A stretch of DNA of 64,000 nucleotides from Klebsiella variicola (GTDB taxonomy: Bacteria; Pseudomonadota; Gammaproteobacteria; Enterobacterales; Enterobacteriaceae): assembly GCF_000828055.2 (NCBI RefSeq), contig NZ_CP010523.2, forward strand, positions 3,162,001 to 3,226,000, given 5' to 3'. This document shows, one piece after another, positions 39,308 through 49,788 of the stretch; within the stretch, counting starts at the first letter, position 1; the number at the start of each line of letters is the position of its first letter. Position numbers and translations under genes: made by a program. The notes beneath the pieces were generated by a model that did no database searches, was not told the DNA's origin, and was given only the letters and a program-made list of their open reading frames with translations.

Positions 39308-40213
39308 TCACTGCGCGCCCTCCTCAATAACAGCCGGGCGCTGGCCGAGCAGCCAGTCGCGAAAACAGCGGTTGGCAGGCGCCAGCAGCGCGGTCTCGTG
39401 GTAAACCAGATGATAGGCCAGCGGACAGGCGATGGGCTGCGCCAGAGGATTAACCAGCCGCCCCTGCGTCAGCGCAGGCGCTATGAATGAACGTCGCAGT
39501 AATGCCATCCCCATACCAGCGAACGCCGCCTCCGTCACGCCGTTGGAATCAGTGAACACCGGACCGCGGCGCGCGCGGTCCGGCTCCAGCCCCACGGCCT
39601 CACACCACAGCGCCCAGTCTTCACGATGCTCATCGTGCAGCAGCGGATACTGCAGCAGATCGCCCGCACCGGCGAGGGACCGGCGCGGAGCAATCAGTTG
39701 CGGACTACAGACCGGGATAAGGTCGTCATCCAGCAGGCGGTAAGCCTGCAGTTCCGGCCAGCCGCCGACACCATGACGCACGGCAAAATCGATCCCTTCA
39801 CTCAGCAAATCTACTCGCCGGTTGGTGGTGCCGATCTGGATCTCAATCTTTGGATAACGTCGTTCAAAATCAGCCAGCCGCGGCAGCAGCCACTGAATGG
39901 CGAAGCCGCTGGTACAGCTGAGCGTCACCTTTTCTGGCCCCGCGGGCACCTGCAGGCGCTGGGTGGCGGCGGCTATCTGGAGAAAGGCGGGCTGAACGGC
40001 CCGCAGGTAGATCTCCCCCACCTCCGTTAACTGTAACTGTCGGGGAGTACGAATAAAAAGCGGGGTATTCAGCGCTTCCTCGAGGCGGGCAATTTGCTGG
40101 CTGACGGCGCTTGCCGTAACGCAAAGCTCACTGGCGGCCTGCTTCAGACTAAGCAGCCGTGCCGCCGCTTCAAAGCAGCGCAGCGCATTCAGCGGTGGAA
40201 GTTTCATCGACAT
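39308..40213 (-). CDS. LysR-type regulator, GcvA-like
   Basis: The 301-residue LTTR carries the N-terminal HTH (LNALRCFEAAARLLSLKQAA, ELCVTASAVSQQIARLEE) and the GcvA/AmpR-type effector fold (AVRHGVGGWPELQAYRLLDD, DSNGVTEAAFAGMGMALL). It is divergent from an EamA-family exporter with about 105 bases between the two starts, so it most likely controls that gene. Neither is at this place in E. coli K-12. The effector cannot be told. ATG at 40207 is an alternative start two codons in. Confidence 0.85.
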   Translation of the reverse strand: MSMKLPPLNALRCFEAAARLLSLKQAASELCVTASAVSQQIARLEEALNTPLFIRTPRQLQLTEVGEIYLRAVQPAFLQIAAATQRLQVPAGPEKVTLSCTSGFAIQWLLPRLADFERRYPKIEIQIGTTNRRVDLLSEGIDFAVRHGVGGWPELQAYRLLDDDLIPVCSPQLIAPRRSLAGAGDLLQYPLLHDEHREDWALWCEAVGLEPDRARRGPVFTDSNGVTEAAFAGMGMALLRRSFIAPALTQGRLVNPLAQPIACPLAYHLVYHETALLAPANRCFRDWLLGQRPAVIEEGAQ

Positions 40214-40318
40214 GGCATCTCAGTTAAGAATAACTTAATCATGTAAGCATAACGCGTTTGTCGGACGCTGCACGTGAGTTCTACAGTTGACTTCCTTCGT
40301 GAATACAAGGAGTCAATC

Positions 40319-41227
40319 ATGCGTGTTATCGACTATGGCCGCCTGCTGCTGCTCGCCGCTCTCTGGGGCGCCAGTTTTTTGTTTATGCGCATCACCACCC
40401 CGGCCTTCGGGGCGATGACCAGCGCTTTTCTTCGCGTACTGTTTGCCGCTATCGCGCTCGGGCTGTTACTCGGCGTGCAGGGTAAATGGAGCGGGTATCA
40501 GGGAAAATTCATATCCACTCTGAAGCTGGGGGTCATTAATTCAGGCCTTCCTTTTCTGATGTACTGCCTTGCCGCACAGTGGCTGCCGGCAGGGTACTCC
40601 GCCACGCTCAACGCCACGGCGCCGATGATGGGAATGCTTATCGGCGCGTTATGCTTTGCAGAACCGTTAACCCTGCGCAAAGGCGGCGGCGCGTTACTGG
40701 GCGCCATTGGCGTGGCAGTCATTGCGCGCCCAACCTCCAGCCTCAGCGCCGCCCTCCTGCTGCCAGGGATCGGGGCCTGCCTGATCGCGACCGCTTGTTA
40801 CGGTCTGGCCGGCTTTCTGACCCGCCGCTGGATCCAGCAGCGGGGCGGCCTTGAGGCTGAGCGCGTTGCGTTGGGCAGCCAGGTCGGCGCCACGCTGTTT
40901 CTGTTGCCTTTCTTTCTCTGGTCAGGCTGGTATGGTCCGGTCATAGACTGGCGGCAGAGCCTGCCGTGGATAGCGATAGTCATGCTGGGCGTGGTCTGTA
41001 CGGCAGCAGGGTATATTCTCTATTTTCGCCTGATTGCTGATATAGGACCGCTGCGTTCGCTGTCCGTGACCTTTTTGATCCCACCTTTTGCGGCGCTGTG
41101 GGGCTATTTGTGCCTCGGAGAGACCATACAAAAAGGGCTGATTCTCGGCGCACTGCTGATCGGTCTGGCGCTGTGGTTGATTGTCGTGCCGTCAGGAAGG
41201 AAACGCGGGGTGCCGGGCGGAGCATGA
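40319..41227 (+). CDS. EamA-family (DMT) exporter
   Basis: The 302-residue protein has about ten hydrophobic helices in two EamA repeats: LWGASFLFMRITTPAFGAMT and FLRVLFAAIALGLLLG in the first, the GYILYFRLIADIGPLRSLSV segment in the second. AAGGAG lies seven bases before ATG 40319; an in-frame start 45 bases earlier was rejected. The divergent LysR gene suggests inducible efflux of a metabolite or amino acid. Substrate unknown. Confidence 0.85.
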   Translation: MRVIDYGRLLLLAALWGASFLFMRITTPAFGAMTSAFLRVLFAAIALGLLLGVQGKWSGYQGKFISTLKLGVINSGLPFLMYCLAAQWLPAGYSATLNATAPMMGMLIGALCFAEPLTLRKGGGALLGAIGVAVIARPTSSLSAALLLPGIGACLIATACYGLAGFLTRRWIQQRGGLEAERVALGSQVGATLFLLPFFLWSGWYGPVIDWRQSLPWIAIVMLGVVCTAAGYILYFRLIADIGPLRSLSVTFLIPPFAALWGYLCLGETIQKGLILGALLIGLALWLIVVPSGRKRGVPGGA

Positions 41228-41248
41228 ACCACCGCCCGACGATGACGA

Positions 41249-41869
41249 TCAGAGGAAAGGCTTCACGTCGCCGACGCCTTCGCGCAGCACCACCGGGGTA
41301 TCTTCCGTCAGGTCGATAACCGTGGTCGGCTGCTGCCCGAGGAAACCGCCGTGAATGATGAGGTCCACCACTTTCTCCAGACGATCTTTGATCTCTTCCG
41401 GGTCGGACTCGGTAAAGTCGCTGCCGGGCAGCATCAGCGACGTGGACAGCATCGGTTCGCCTAAAGTTTCGAGCAACGCCTGAGCAATAGGGTTAGACGG
41501 GACGCGCATGCCGATGGTTTTACGTTTCTCCTGCAGCAGCCGGCGCGGCACTTCTTTGGTCCCCTTGAGGATAAAGGTGTAGTTGCCCGGCGTGTTGTTT
41601 TTCATCAGACGAAACGCCACGTTGTCGACAAAAGCGTAGGTTGACAGCTCGGACAAATCGCGGCACATCAGGGTAAAGTTGTGGCCGTCCGGCAACTGAC
41701 GGATACGGCAGATCCGCTCCATCGCGCCCTTGTCTTCAATTTTGCAGCCCAGGGCGTAGCCGGAGTCGGTAGGATAAACGATCACCCCGCCCTTACGCAC
41801 AATCTCCACCGCCTGGTTAATCAACCGCGCCTGCGGGTTATCCGGATGGATATAAAAAAACTGGCTCAT
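41249..41869 (-). CDS. yciO: YciO, Sua5/YrdC family protein
   Basis: The 206-residue YrdC-like protein starts MSQFFYIHPDNPQARLINQA and carries the family nucleotide/RNA-binding core KGGVIVYPTDSGYALGCKI. It is a paralogue of TsaC (threonylcarbamoyl-AMP synthase) but is not the essential copy in E. coli. It lies 16 bases downstream of rnm, so the two are in one operon, divergent from trp. Confidence 0.94.
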   Translation of the reverse strand: MSQFFYIHPDNPQARLINQAVEIVRKGGVIVYPTDSGYALGCKIEDKGAMERICRIRQLPDGHNFTLMCRDLSELSTYAFVDNVAFRLMKNNTPGNYTFILKGTKEVPRRLLQEKRKTIGMRVPSNPIAQALLETLGEPMLSTSLMLPGSDFTESDPEEIKDRLEKVVDLIIHGGFLGQQPTTVIDLTEDTPVVLREGVGDVKPFL

Positions 41870-41885
41870 ACTTCCCTCTCAATTT

Positions 41886-42749
41886 TTATTTGGCGGCCGC
41901 TTCCCAGCTGTGCCAGACGCCTTCCACGCCGGCAGGAAGCCAGAGCTTACGGCCAAGCTCGATCCACGCACAGGGCTGATGAAAATCGGAGCCCTGTGAC
42001 GCCAGCAGACCAAACTGCACGGCCAGGGTGGCCAGCTGGGCGCGTTCATGGGGCGCCTGCTGACACTGGGCCACTTCCATGGCATCACCGCCCTGCTCGC
42101 TAAAGTGGGCCAACAGCCGCTTCAACCACTTGGCGGAGAGATCGTAGCGCCCGGGATGGGCTATCACCGCCTTGCCGCCAGAATGATGAATGACATCAAT
42201 CGCTTGTTTTATTGTACACCACTGCGGCGGCACGTAACCGGTTTTCCCGCGGGCAAGGTATTTTTTGAAGACCTCCGCCATGTTTTTCGCATGGCCGGCC
42301 TCCACCAGAAAACGGGCAAAATGGCCGCGGGTGACGGCGCCACCGTCCGCCAGCCGCAGCGCCCCTTCCCAGGCGCCAGGGATGCGCGCCTTCTCCAGAC
42401 GCTCGGCAATCATCTGGCCCCGCAGCTGGCGTCGCGCTTTCTGCTCCTCCAGCAGCGCGGTCATCGTCGGGTGCGCAATATCAATATTCAGACCCACGAT
42501 ATGTATTTCGTGATTCTCCCAGAGCGTCGAAATCTCGACGCCGTTTACCAGCGTTAAGGGTAATCCGGCACGGGCGATCTCTTCCCGGGCGGCCGGGATC
42601 GCCGCCACGCTGTCATGGTCGGTGATCGCCAGGGTGCCTACGCGCATCTCATGGGCACGATGGACCAGTTCCTGCGGAGTCAGCCGCCCGTCAGAGGCGG
42701 TGGTATGGCTGTGCAGATCGTAAATCACTGCGTATTGGCTGTCGCTCAA
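41886..42749 (-). CDS. rnm: Rnm (YciV/TrpH), PHP-domain RNase AM
   Basis: The 287-residue PHP phosphoesterase has metal-binding motifs DLHSHTTASDG (about residues 10-20), ITDHDSV, GVEIST and SDFHQP near the C-terminus. In E. coli it is a 5'-3' exonuclease maturing 5S/16S/23S rRNA 5' ends and acts on pAp-type nucleotides. Its start is close to the trp promoter on the opposite strand. Confidence 0.94.
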   Translation of the reverse strand: MSDSQYAVIYDLHSHTTASDGRLTPQELVHRAHEMRVGTLAITDHDSVAAIPAAREEIARAGLPLTLVNGVEISTLWENHEIHIVGLNIDIAHPTMTALLEEQKARRQLRGQMIAERLEKARIPGAWEGALRLADGGAVTRGHFARFLVEAGHAKNMAEVFKKYLARGKTGYVPPQWCTIKQAIDVIHHSGGKAVIAHPGRYDLSAKWLKRLLAHFSEQGGDAMEVAQCQQAPHERAQLATLAVQFGLLASQGSDFHQPCAWIELGRKLWLPAGVEGVWHSWEAAAK

Positions 42750-42824
42750 AAGGACTCCTGCTGGACATCAACGTAAATAAGCGCATTATCATACCGACAG
42801 GCAGAGAAAATCTGCAAACAAGGG

Positions 42825-42860
42825 TTGACTTTATTCCATTGAACTAGTTAACTAGTACGC
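42825..42860 (+). promoter_or_regulatory. trp promoter and TrpR operator
   Basis: TTGACT at 42825-42830 and TTAACT at 42848-42853 are 17 bases apart. The palindrome ACTAGTTAACTAGT at 42843-42856 covers the -10 and is identical to the core of the E. coli trp operator, so TrpR with tryptophan should block initiation here. Confidence 0.95.
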
Positions 42861-42884
42861 AAGTTCACATGAAGGGGTATCACG

Positions 42885-42932
42885 ATGAAAATGCACTTTA
42901 TCACTCTGCACAGCTGGTGGCGCACCTCCTGA
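42885..42932 (+). CDS. trpL: trp leader peptide
   Basis: A 15-residue leader peptide, MKMHFITLHSWWRTS, with adjacent Trp codons at positions 11-12 and the same W-W-R-T-S end as in E. coli. Ribosome stalling at the Trp codons favours the antiterminator. AAGGGG lies upstream. Confidence 0.95.
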   Translation: MKMHFITLHSWWRTS

Positions 42933-42978
42933 TAACGGGCGGCGTGATCGCGTTTTGCATTCAGCATACAGATACCCG

Positions 42979-43004
42979 GCCCGCCAATGAGCGGGCTTTT
43001 TATT
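42979..43004 (+). terminator. trp attenuator
   Basis: GCCCGC at 42979-42984 and GCGGGC at 42991-42996 form the 3:4 stem, followed by TTTTTATT. It lies 46 bases after the leader-peptide stop, before trpE. Confidence 0.93.
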
Positions 43005-43038
43005 GGACAAAAAATAATACGAACAGGCGAGAACAATA

Positions 43039-44601
43039 ATGCAAACATCCAAACCGGCACTCGAGCTTCTCACCAGCGACGCCATCTACCGGGAGAACCC
43101 GACGGCGTTATTCCACCAACTGTGTGGCGCCCGTCCGGCCACGCTGCTGCTGGAATCCGCTGATATCGACAGCAAAGATGACTTAAAAAGCCTGCTGCTG
43201 GTCGACAGCGCGCTGCGCATCACCGCTCTTGGTGACACTGTCACTATTCAGGCACTTTCCGCTAACGGCGCCGCGCTGCTGGAACTGCTGGACGGCGCGC
43301 TGCCCTCCGGGATCGCCAATCAGCGCCAGCCCAACGGCCGCATCCTGACCTTCCCCGCGGTCAGCACCCTGCTCGATGAAGACGCCCGCCTCTGCTCACT
43401 GTCGGTGTTTGACGCCTTCCGTCTCCTGCAGGAGCTGGTGACCGTCCCGGCCAACGAGCGTGAAGCGATGTTCTTCGGCGGCCTGTTCGCCTATGACCTG
43501 GTCGCCGGCTTTGAAGATCTTCCACCGCTGCAGAGCGACACCGCCTGCCCGGACTACTGCTTCTATCTGGCTGAAACTCTGCTGGTCATCGACCATCAGA
43601 CCAAGCATACCCGCATTCAGGCCAGCCTGTTCACCCCGCTGGAGAGTGAAAAACAGCGCCTGGAGCAGCGCCTGAGCCAGCTGCGTCAGCAACTGAACGA
43701 GCCGCCGGCGCCGCTGCCGGTTACCACTGTGGCCGAAATGCAGTGCGACGTTGACCAGAGCGATGAAGAGTACGGTGCGGTGGTGCGCAAAATGCAGCGC
43801 GCGATCCGCGCCGGGGAAATCTTCCAGGTGGTTCCTTCCCGTCGCTTCTCGCTGCCCTGCCCGTCGCCGCTGGCCGCTTATGATGTGCTGAAGAAGAGCA
43901 ACCCCAGCCCGTACATGTTCTTTATGCAGGACAACGATTTCACCCTGTTCGGCGCCTCGCCGGAGAGTTCGCTGAAATATGACGCCGTCAGCCGTCAGAT
44001 TGAGATCTACCCTATCGCCGGCACCCGGCCACGCGGCCGCCGCGCCGACGGTTCGCTGGATCGCGATCTTGACAGCCGCATCGAACTGGAAATGCGCACC
44101 GACCATAAAGAGCTTTCCGAACACCTGATGCTGGTGGATCTGGCGCGTAATGACCTGGCCCGCATCTGTACCCCGGGCAGCCGCTATGTCGCCGATTTAA
44201 CGAAGGTTGACCGTTACTCCTTCGTGATGCATCTGGTCTCCCGCGTGGTCGGCGAACTGCGTCAGGACCTCGATGTGCTGCACGCCTACCGCGCCTGCAT
44301 GAACATGGGCACCCTCAGCGGCGCACCGAAGGTCCGCGCCATGCAGCTGATTGCCGCCGCCGAAGGTAAACGCCGCGGCAGCTACGGCGGCGCGGTGGGC
44401 TATTTCACCGCCCACGGCGACCTCGACACCTGCATCGTCATCCGTTCCGCCTACGTGCAGGAGGGTATCGCTACCGTCCAGGCCGGAGCCGGCATTGTGC
44501 TCGACTCGGTTCCCCAGTCGGAAGCGGATGAGACCCGAAATAAAGCCCGCGCGGTGCTGCGCGCCATTGCCCAGGCCCATCACGCGAAGGAGATTTTCTG
44601 A
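43039..44601 (+). CDS. trpE: Anthranilate synthase component I
   Basis: The 520-residue large subunit makes anthranilate from chorismate with ammonia from TrpG. The tryptophan feedback site LLLESAD is at about residues 36-42. The chorismate-binding core includes [28 protein letters not shown] and [15 protein letters not shown]. It overlaps trpGD by one base (TGATG), so the two subunits are coupled. Length equals that of E. coli TrpE. Confidence 0.98.
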   Translation: MQTSKPALELLTSDAIYRENPTALFHQLCGARPATLLLESADIDSKDDLKSLLLVDSALRITALGDTVTIQALSANGAALLELLDGALPSGIANQRQPNGRILTFPAVSTLLDEDARLCSLSVFDAFRLLQELVTVPANEREAMFFGGLFAYDLVAGFEDLPPLQSDTACPDYCFYLAETLLVIDHQTKHTRIQASLFTPLESEKQRLEQRLSQLRQQLNEPPAPLPVTTVAEMQCDVDQSDEEYGAVVRKMQRAIRAGEIFQVVPSRRFSLPCPSPLAAYDVLKKSNPSPYMFFMQDNDFTLFGASPESSLKYDAVSRQIEIYPIAGTRPRGRRADGSLDRDLDSRIELEMRTDHKELSEHLMLVDLARNDLARICTPGSRYVADLTKVDRYSFVMHLVSRVVGELRQDLDVLHAYRACMNMGTLSGAPKVRAMQLIAAAEGKRRGSYGGAVGYFTAHGDLDTCIVIRSAYVQEGIATVQAGAGIVLDSVPQSEADETRNKARAVLRAIAQAHHAKEIF

Positions 44602-46196
44602 TGGCTGACATTCTGCTGCTCGATAATATCGATTCTTTCACCTATAACCTGGCAGACCAGCTGCGGGCCAATGGTCATAACGTGGTGATTTACCGTAACT
44701 CCGTCCCGGCGCAGGCGCTGATTGAGCGTCTGGGCACCATGGACAACCCGGTGCTGATGCTCTCCCCGGGCCCGGGTACGCCGAGCGAAGCTGGCTGCAT
44801 GCCGGAACTGCTGACCCGTATGCGTGGCAAGCTGCCGATCATCGGCATCTGCCTCGGTCATCAGGCCATTGTCGAAGCCTACGGCGGCTATGTCGGCCAG
44901 GCGGGCGAGATCCTCCATGGCAAAGCATCCAGCATTGAGCACGACGGCCAGGCCATGTTTGCCGGTCTGGCTAACCCACTGCCGGTGGCGCGTTACCACT
45001 CGCTGGTTGGCAGCAATATTCCCGCCGGGCTGACGATTAACGCCAATTTCAACGGTATGGTGATGGCGGTGCGTCACGATGCGGACCGGGTGTGCGGCTT
45101 CCAGTTCCATCCGGAATCGATCCTTACCACTCAGGGCGCACGGCTGCTGGAGCAGACCCTGGCCTGGGCGCTGCAGAAGCTGGAGCACACTAACACCCTC
45201 CAGCCGATCCTTGAGAAGCTGTACCAGGCGGAAACCCTGAGCCAGCAGGAGAGCCACCAGCTGTTCTCCGCCGTCGTGCGCGGTGAAGTGAAGCCTGAGC
45301 AACTGGCCGCCGCGCTGGTCAGTATGAAAGTGCGCGGCGAGCAGCCGCAGGAAATTGCCGGCGCCGCCACCGCGCTGCTGGAAAACGCCGCGCCGTTCCC
45401 GCGCCCGGACTACCTGTTTGCCGACATCGTCGGCACCGGTGGCGACGGCAGCAACAGCATCAATATCTCCACCGCCAGCGCCTTTGTCGCTGCGGCCTGT
45501 GGATTGAAAGTGGCGAAACACGGTAACCGCAGCGTCTCCAGTAAATCAGGCTCTTCTGACCTGCTGGCGGCCTTCGGCATCAATCTCGATATGAACGCCG
45601 ATAAATCCCGCGCGGCGCTCGATGAGCTGGGGGTTTGTTTCCTGTTCGCGCCGAAATACCACACCGGTTTCCGCCACGCGATGCCGGTCCGTCAGCAGCT
45701 GAAGACCCGCACCCTGTTTAACGTGCTGGGGCCGCTGATCAACCCGGCGCATCCGCCGCTGGCGCTGATTGGCGTCTACAGCCCGGAACTGGTGTTGCCG
45801 ATCGCCGAGACCCTGCGCGTGCTGGGCTATCAGCGCGCGGCGGTGGTGCACAGCGGTGGGATGGATGAAGTCTCGCTGCATGCGCCCACGGTGGTGGCCG
45901 AACTGCATAACGGGGAAATCAAAAGCTATCAGCTGACCGCTGACGACTTCGGCCTGACGCCTTACCATCAGGCGCAGCTGGCGGGCGGCACGCCGGAAGA
46001 AAATCGTGACATTCTGACGCGCTTGCTACAAGGTAAAGGTGAAGCCGCTCACGAAGCCGCCGTCGCCGCCAACGTCGCCATGTTGATGCGTTTACACGGG
46101 CATGAAGATCTGAAAGCTAACGCTCAGCAGGTACTGGATGTGCTGCACAGCGGCGCGGCCTATGACAGAGTGACCGCCTTAGCGGCAAGAGGGTAA
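44601..46196 (+). CDS. trpD: Bifunctional glutamine amidotransferase/anthranilate phosphoribosyltransferase
   Basis: The 531-residue fusion (TrpG-TrpD, called trpGD) has an N-terminal class I glutaminase with the Cys nucleophile in GICLGHQAI (about residue 84) and the His/Glu pair in FQFHPES. From about 200 the phosphoribosyltransferase has [20 protein letters not shown] and the [13 protein letters not shown] motif. The fusion is the enterobacterial form. Start overlaps trpE. Confidence 0.97.
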   Translation: MADILLLDNIDSFTYNLADQLRANGHNVVIYRNSVPAQALIERLGTMDNPVLMLSPGPGTPSEAGCMPELLTRMRGKLPIIGICLGHQAIVEAYGGYVGQAGEILHGKASSIEHDGQAMFAGLANPLPVARYHSLVGSNIPAGLTINANFNGMVMAVRHDADRVCGFQFHPESILTTQGARLLEQTLAWALQKLEHTNTLQPILEKLYQAETLSQQESHQLFSAVVRGEVKPEQLAAALVSMKVRGEQPQEIAGAATALLENAAPFPRPDYLFADIVGTGGDGSNSINISTASAFVAAACGLKVAKHGNRSVSSKSGSSDLLAAFGINLDMNADKSRAALDELGVCFLFAPKYHTGFRHAMPVRQQLKTRTLFNVLGPLINPAHPPLALIGVYSPELVLPIAETLRVLGYQRAAVVHSGGMDEVSLHAPTVVAELHNGEIKSYQLTADDFGLTPYHQAQLAGGTPEENRDILTRLLQGKGEAAHEAAVAANVAMLMRLHGHEDLKANAQQVLDVLHSGAAYDRVTALAARG

Positions 46197-46199
46197 AGA

Positions 46200-47558
46200 A
46201 TGCAGACCGTTTTAGCAAAAATCGTTGCCGACAAAGCGATTTGGGTAGAAGCCCGCAAACAACAACAACCGTTAGCCAGTTTTCAGAATGAAGTGGTCCC
46301 GACGCAGCGCAATTTCTATGACGCGCTGGCCGGCACCCGCACCGCGTTTATTCTCGAGTGCAAAAAGGCCTCGCCGTCGAAGGGGTTGATTCGCGAAGAT
46401 TTCGATCCGGCGGCGATCGCCAGCATCTACAAACACTACGCCTCGGCGATCTCAGTGCTGTGTGATGAGAAATATTTCCAGGGCAGTTTCGATTTTCTGC
46501 CGATCGTCAGCAAGGTCGCGCCGCAGCCGATCCTGTGTAAGGACTTCACCATCGACCCTTACCAGATCTACCTGGCGCGCTACTATCAGGCCGATGCCTG
46601 CCTGCTGATGCTCTCGGTGCTCGACGATGAGCAGTACCGCCAGCTCTCCGCGGTGGCGCACAGCCTGAATATGGGTGTGCTGACCGAAGTCAGCAATGAA
46701 GAGGAGCTGGAGCGCGCCATCGCCCTGAAGGCGAAGGTGGTGGGCATTAACAACCGCGACCTGCGCGATATGTCGATTGACCTTAACCGCACCCGTCAGC
46801 TGGCGGCGCGTCTCGGCCCGGATGTCACGGTGATCAGCGAATCCGGCATCCATACCTATGCTGAAGTGCGCGAGCTGAGCCACTTCGCCAACGGCTTCCT
46901 GATCGGCTCCGCCCTGATGGAACAGGCGGATCTGGAAGCGGCGGTTAAACGTGTGCTGCTCGGCGAGAATAAAGTGTGCGGCCTGACGCGCCCGCAGGAT
47001 GCCCAGGTGGCCTGGGAGTCCGGCGCCATCTACGGTGGCCTGATTTTCGTCCCGACTTCGCCGCGGGCGGTGAATGACGCCCAGGCCAAAGCGGTGATCG
47101 CCGCTGCGCCGCTGCAGTACGTCGGCGTGTTTCGCAATGCGCCGCTGGACGAGGTGGTCGCCCGCGCGCAGGCTCTGGGGCTGGCCGCCGTCCAGCTGCA
47201 CGGTGATGAGGACCAGGCCTATATCGACGCGCTGCGCGACGCCCTCGCGGACAACGTCCGTATCTGGAAAGCGCTGAGCGTTGGTGAAACCCTCCCGGCC
47301 CGTACTCTCCGCCATGTCGACAAGTACCTGTTCGACAACGGCCAGGGCGGCAGCGGCCAGCGCTTTGACTGGAGCCTGCTGCAGGGCCAGGATCTGCGCA
47401 ACGTCATGCTGGCGGGTGGCCTGGGTGCCGATAACTGTGTGGAAGCGGCCAAAAGCGGCTGTGCCGGACTCGATTTCAATTCAGGCGTAGAGTCGCAACC
47501 CGGGATGAAAGACGCCAGCAAGCTGGCCTCCGTATTCCAGACGCTGCGCGCATATTAA
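46200..47558 (+). CDS. trpC: Bifunctional indole-3-glycerol-phosphate synthase/PRA isomerase
   Basis: The 452-residue fusion (TrpC-TrpF) has IGPS in the first 255 residues (ECKKASPSKGLIREDFDP with the catalytic Lys, GINNRDL) and PRAI after that (KVCGLTRPQDAQVAW with its Cys, and LQLHGDED-like AVQLHGDED). It starts three bases after trpGD. Length matches E. coli TrpC. Confidence 0.97.
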   Translation: MQTVLAKIVADKAIWVEARKQQQPLASFQNEVVPTQRNFYDALAGTRTAFILECKKASPSKGLIREDFDPAAIASIYKHYASAISVLCDEKYFQGSFDFLPIVSKVAPQPILCKDFTIDPYQIYLARYYQADACLLMLSVLDDEQYRQLSAVAHSLNMGVLTEVSNEEELERAIALKAKVVGINNRDLRDMSIDLNRTRQLAARLGPDVTVISESGIHTYAEVRELSHFANGFLIGSALMEQADLEAAVKRVLLGENKVCGLTRPQDAQVAWESGAIYGGLIFVPTSPRAVNDAQAKAVIAAAPLQYVGVFRNAPLDEVVARAQALGLAAVQLHGDEDQAYIDALRDALADNVRIWKALSVGETLPARTLRHVDKYLFDNGQGGSGQRFDWSLLQGQDLRNVMLAGGLGADNCVEAAKSGCAGLDFNSGVESQPGMKDASKLASVFQTLRAY

Positions 47559-47567
47559 GGAGCAATA

Positions 47568-48761
47568 ATGAGCACTTTACTGAACCCCTACTTCGGCGAA
47601 TTCGGCGGCATGTATGTGCCGCAGATCCTGATGCCCGCCCTGCGCCAGCTGGAAGAAGCCTTTGTCAGCGCGCAGAAGGACCCGGCCTTTCAGGCGGAAT
47701 TCACTGACCTGCTGAAAAACTACGCCGGACGTCCGACGGCCCTGACCAAATGCCGGAATCTGACCGAAGGTACTCGCACCACCCTGTACCTGAAACGCGA
47801 AGATCTGCTGCACGGCGGCGCGCACAAAACCAACCAGGTGCTGGGCCAGGCCCTGCTGGCCAAACGGATGGGTAAAACCGAAATTATCGCCGAGACCGGC
47901 GCCGGTCAGCACGGGGTCGCCTCAGCGCTGGCCAGCGCCCTGCTCGGCCTGAAATGCCGTATCTACATGGGGGCCAAGGACGTCGAGCGCCAGTCGCCGA
48001 ACGTCTTCCGTATGCGCCTGATGGGTGCCGAGGTGATCCCGGTGCACAGCGGCTCCGCCACGCTGAAAGATGCCTGTAATGAGGCGCTGCGCGACTGGTC
48101 TGGTAGCTACGAGAAGGCGCACTATATGCTGGGCACCGCCGCCGGTCCGCATCCGTTCCCGACCATTGTACGTGAATTCCAGCGCATGATTGGCGAAGAG
48201 ACTAAAGCGCAGATCCTCGAAAAAGAGGGACGTCTGCCGGACGCGGTGATCGCCTGCGTTGGCGGTGGGTCAAACGCCATCGGCATGTTTGCCGACTTTA
48301 TTGATGAAACCAACGTCGGCCTGATCGGCGTGGAACCGGCCGGGCACGGTATCGAAAGCGGCGAGCACGGCGCGCCGCTGAAGCATGGCCGCGTGGGGAT
48401 CTACTTCGGTATGAAGTCGCCGATGATGCAAACCGCCGACGGCCAGATCGAAGAGTCTTACTCCATTTCCGCCGGGCTGGACTTCCCGTCCGTTGGGCCG
48501 CAGCACGCGTTTCTGAACAGCACCGGTCGCGCTGACTATGTGTCGATCACCGACGACGAAGCGCTGGACGCGTTTAAAGCGCTCTCCCGCCACGAAGGGA
48601 TTATCCCGGCGCTGGAGTCCTCTCACGCTCTGGCCCACGCGCTGAAGATGATGCGCGAGAACCCGGAAAAAGAGCAGCTGCTGGTGGTTAACCTCTCCGG
48701 TCGCGGCGACAAAGACATTTTCACCGTACATGACATCCTGAAAGCGCGAGGGGAAATCTGA
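47568..48761 (+). CDS. trpB: Tryptophan synthase beta subunit
   Basis: The 397-residue PLP enzyme joins indole and serine. The PLP Lys is in [14 protein letters not shown] (about residue 87), the phosphate loop GGGSNAIG is near 232, and the start [20 protein letters not shown] is canonical. AAGGAG precedes the ATG. The stop overlaps trpA by one base. Confidence 0.98.
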   Translation: MSTLLNPYFGEFGGMYVPQILMPALRQLEEAFVSAQKDPAFQAEFTDLLKNYAGRPTALTKCRNLTEGTRTTLYLKREDLLHGGAHKTNQVLGQALLAKRMGKTEIIAETGAGQHGVASALASALLGLKCRIYMGAKDVERQSPNVFRMRLMGAEVIPVHSGSATLKDACNEALRDWSGSYEKAHYMLGTAAGPHPFPTIVREFQRMIGEETKAQILEKEGRLPDAVIACVGGGSNAIGMFADFIDETNVGLIGVEPAGHGIESGEHGAPLKHGRVGIYFGMKSPMMQTADGQIEESYSISAGLDFPSVGPQHAFLNSTGRADYVSITDDEALDAFKALSRHEGIIPALESSHALAHALKMMRENPEKEQLLVVNLSGRGDKDIFTVHDILKARGEI

Positions 48762-49570
48762 TGGAACGCTATGAGACGCTGTTTGCCCAACTGAAAAATC
48801 GCCAGGAAGGCGCCTTCGTTCCCTTTGTCACCCTCGGCGATCCGGGACCGGAGCAGTCGCTCAAAATTATCGATGCGCTGATCGAAGGCGGCGCCGATGC
48901 CCTTGAGCTGGGGATCCCTTTCTCCGACCCGCTGGCGGACGGCCCGACCATTCAGGGCGCGGCCCTGCGCGCCTTCGCCGCGGGAGTGACCCCGGCGCAG
49001 TGCTTTGAGATGCTGGCGGCGATCCGCCAGAAGCATCCGACCATCCCAATCGGCCTGCTGATGTACGCCAACCTCGTCTTCAGCCCGGGCATCGATGCGT
49101 TCTATGCCCAGTGCGCCCGCGTCGGCGTCGACTCGGTGCTGGTGGCCGACGTGCCGGTGGAAGAGTCCGCCCCGTTCCGCCAGGCGGCGATGCGCCATAA
49201 CATCGCGCCGATTTTCATCTGCCCGCCCAATGCGGATGACGATTTACTGCGCCAGATTGCTTCTTATGGCCGCGGCTACACCTATCTGCTGTCGCGCGCC
49301 GGAGTGACGGGTGCGGAAAATCGCGCCGCACTGCCGCTGCACCACCTGGTGGAGAAGCTGGCGGAATATCACGCCGCGCCGCCGCTGCAGGGCTTTGGTA
49401 TCTCCGCGCCGGAGCAGGTGAGCGCCGCCATTGACGCCGGGGCCGCCGGGGCTATCTCCGGTTCCGCCATCGTCAAAATCATCGAACGCCACCTCGATGA
49501 GCCGCAGACCATGCTCGACGAACTGAAAGCCTTCGTCCAGAGCCTGAAGGCGGCGACCAAAACCGCCTGA
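48761..49570 (+). CDS. trpA: Tryptophan synthase alpha subunit
   Basis: The 269-residue TIM barrel cleaves indole-3-glycerol phosphate. The catalytic Glu and Asp are in [19 protein letters not shown] (about residues 49 and 60), and [10 protein letters not shown] and [11 protein letters not shown] are the phosphate-binding loops. It ends the trp operon and is followed by a strong hairpin. Confidence 0.98.
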   Translation: MERYETLFAQLKNRQEGAFVPFVTLGDPGPEQSLKIIDALIEGGADALELGIPFSDPLADGPTIQGAALRAFAAGVTPAQCFEMLAAIRQKHPTIPIGLLMYANLVFSPGIDAFYAQCARVGVDSVLVADVPVEESAPFRQAAMRHNIAPIFICPPNADDDLLRQIASYGRGYTYLLSRAGVTGAENRAALPLHHLVEKLAEYHAAPPLQGFGISAPEQVSAAIDAGAAGAISGSAIVKIIERHLDEPQTMLDELKAFVQSLKAATKTA

Positions 49571-49576
49571 TCGTTA

Positions 49577-49611
49577 GCCGCCTGGTATTGCGCCAGGCGG
49601 CGATTTCCTCG
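49577..49611 (+). terminator. trp operon terminator
   Basis: GCCGCCTGG at 49577-49585 pairs with CCAGGCGGC at 49593-49601 around TATTGCG, with a modest T-containing tail. Confidence 0.75.
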
Positions 49612-49749
49612 CGTTACCTTCCCCTCCATGTCATCTTGCACGCCAACACATCAGACGGAACGATGATCGACACCTTGGCGCCAGGCGATGCGCTTTAACG
49701 TGGAAATGGATGGCGGGCGGATGCCGAAGATTTGAACTATGTTGAAAGG

Positions 49750-49784
49750 GAAAAATATCGCTCTCCCTGGCACAGGAGAGCGAT
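49750..49784 (-). terminator. Terminator of the tartrate cluster (reverse strand)
   Basis: ATCGCTCTCC at 49757-49766 and GGAGAGCGAT at 49775-49784 form a perfect ten-pair stem. On the reverse strand it is followed by TATTTTTCCC. Confidence 0.85.
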
Positions 49785-49788
49785 ACAG

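Noticed and set aside
44580-45521. 313-codon reverse open frame inside trpD
   Set aside because: It is antisense to trpGD; composition (His/Gln/Arg-rich) and lack of signals show it is a shadow.
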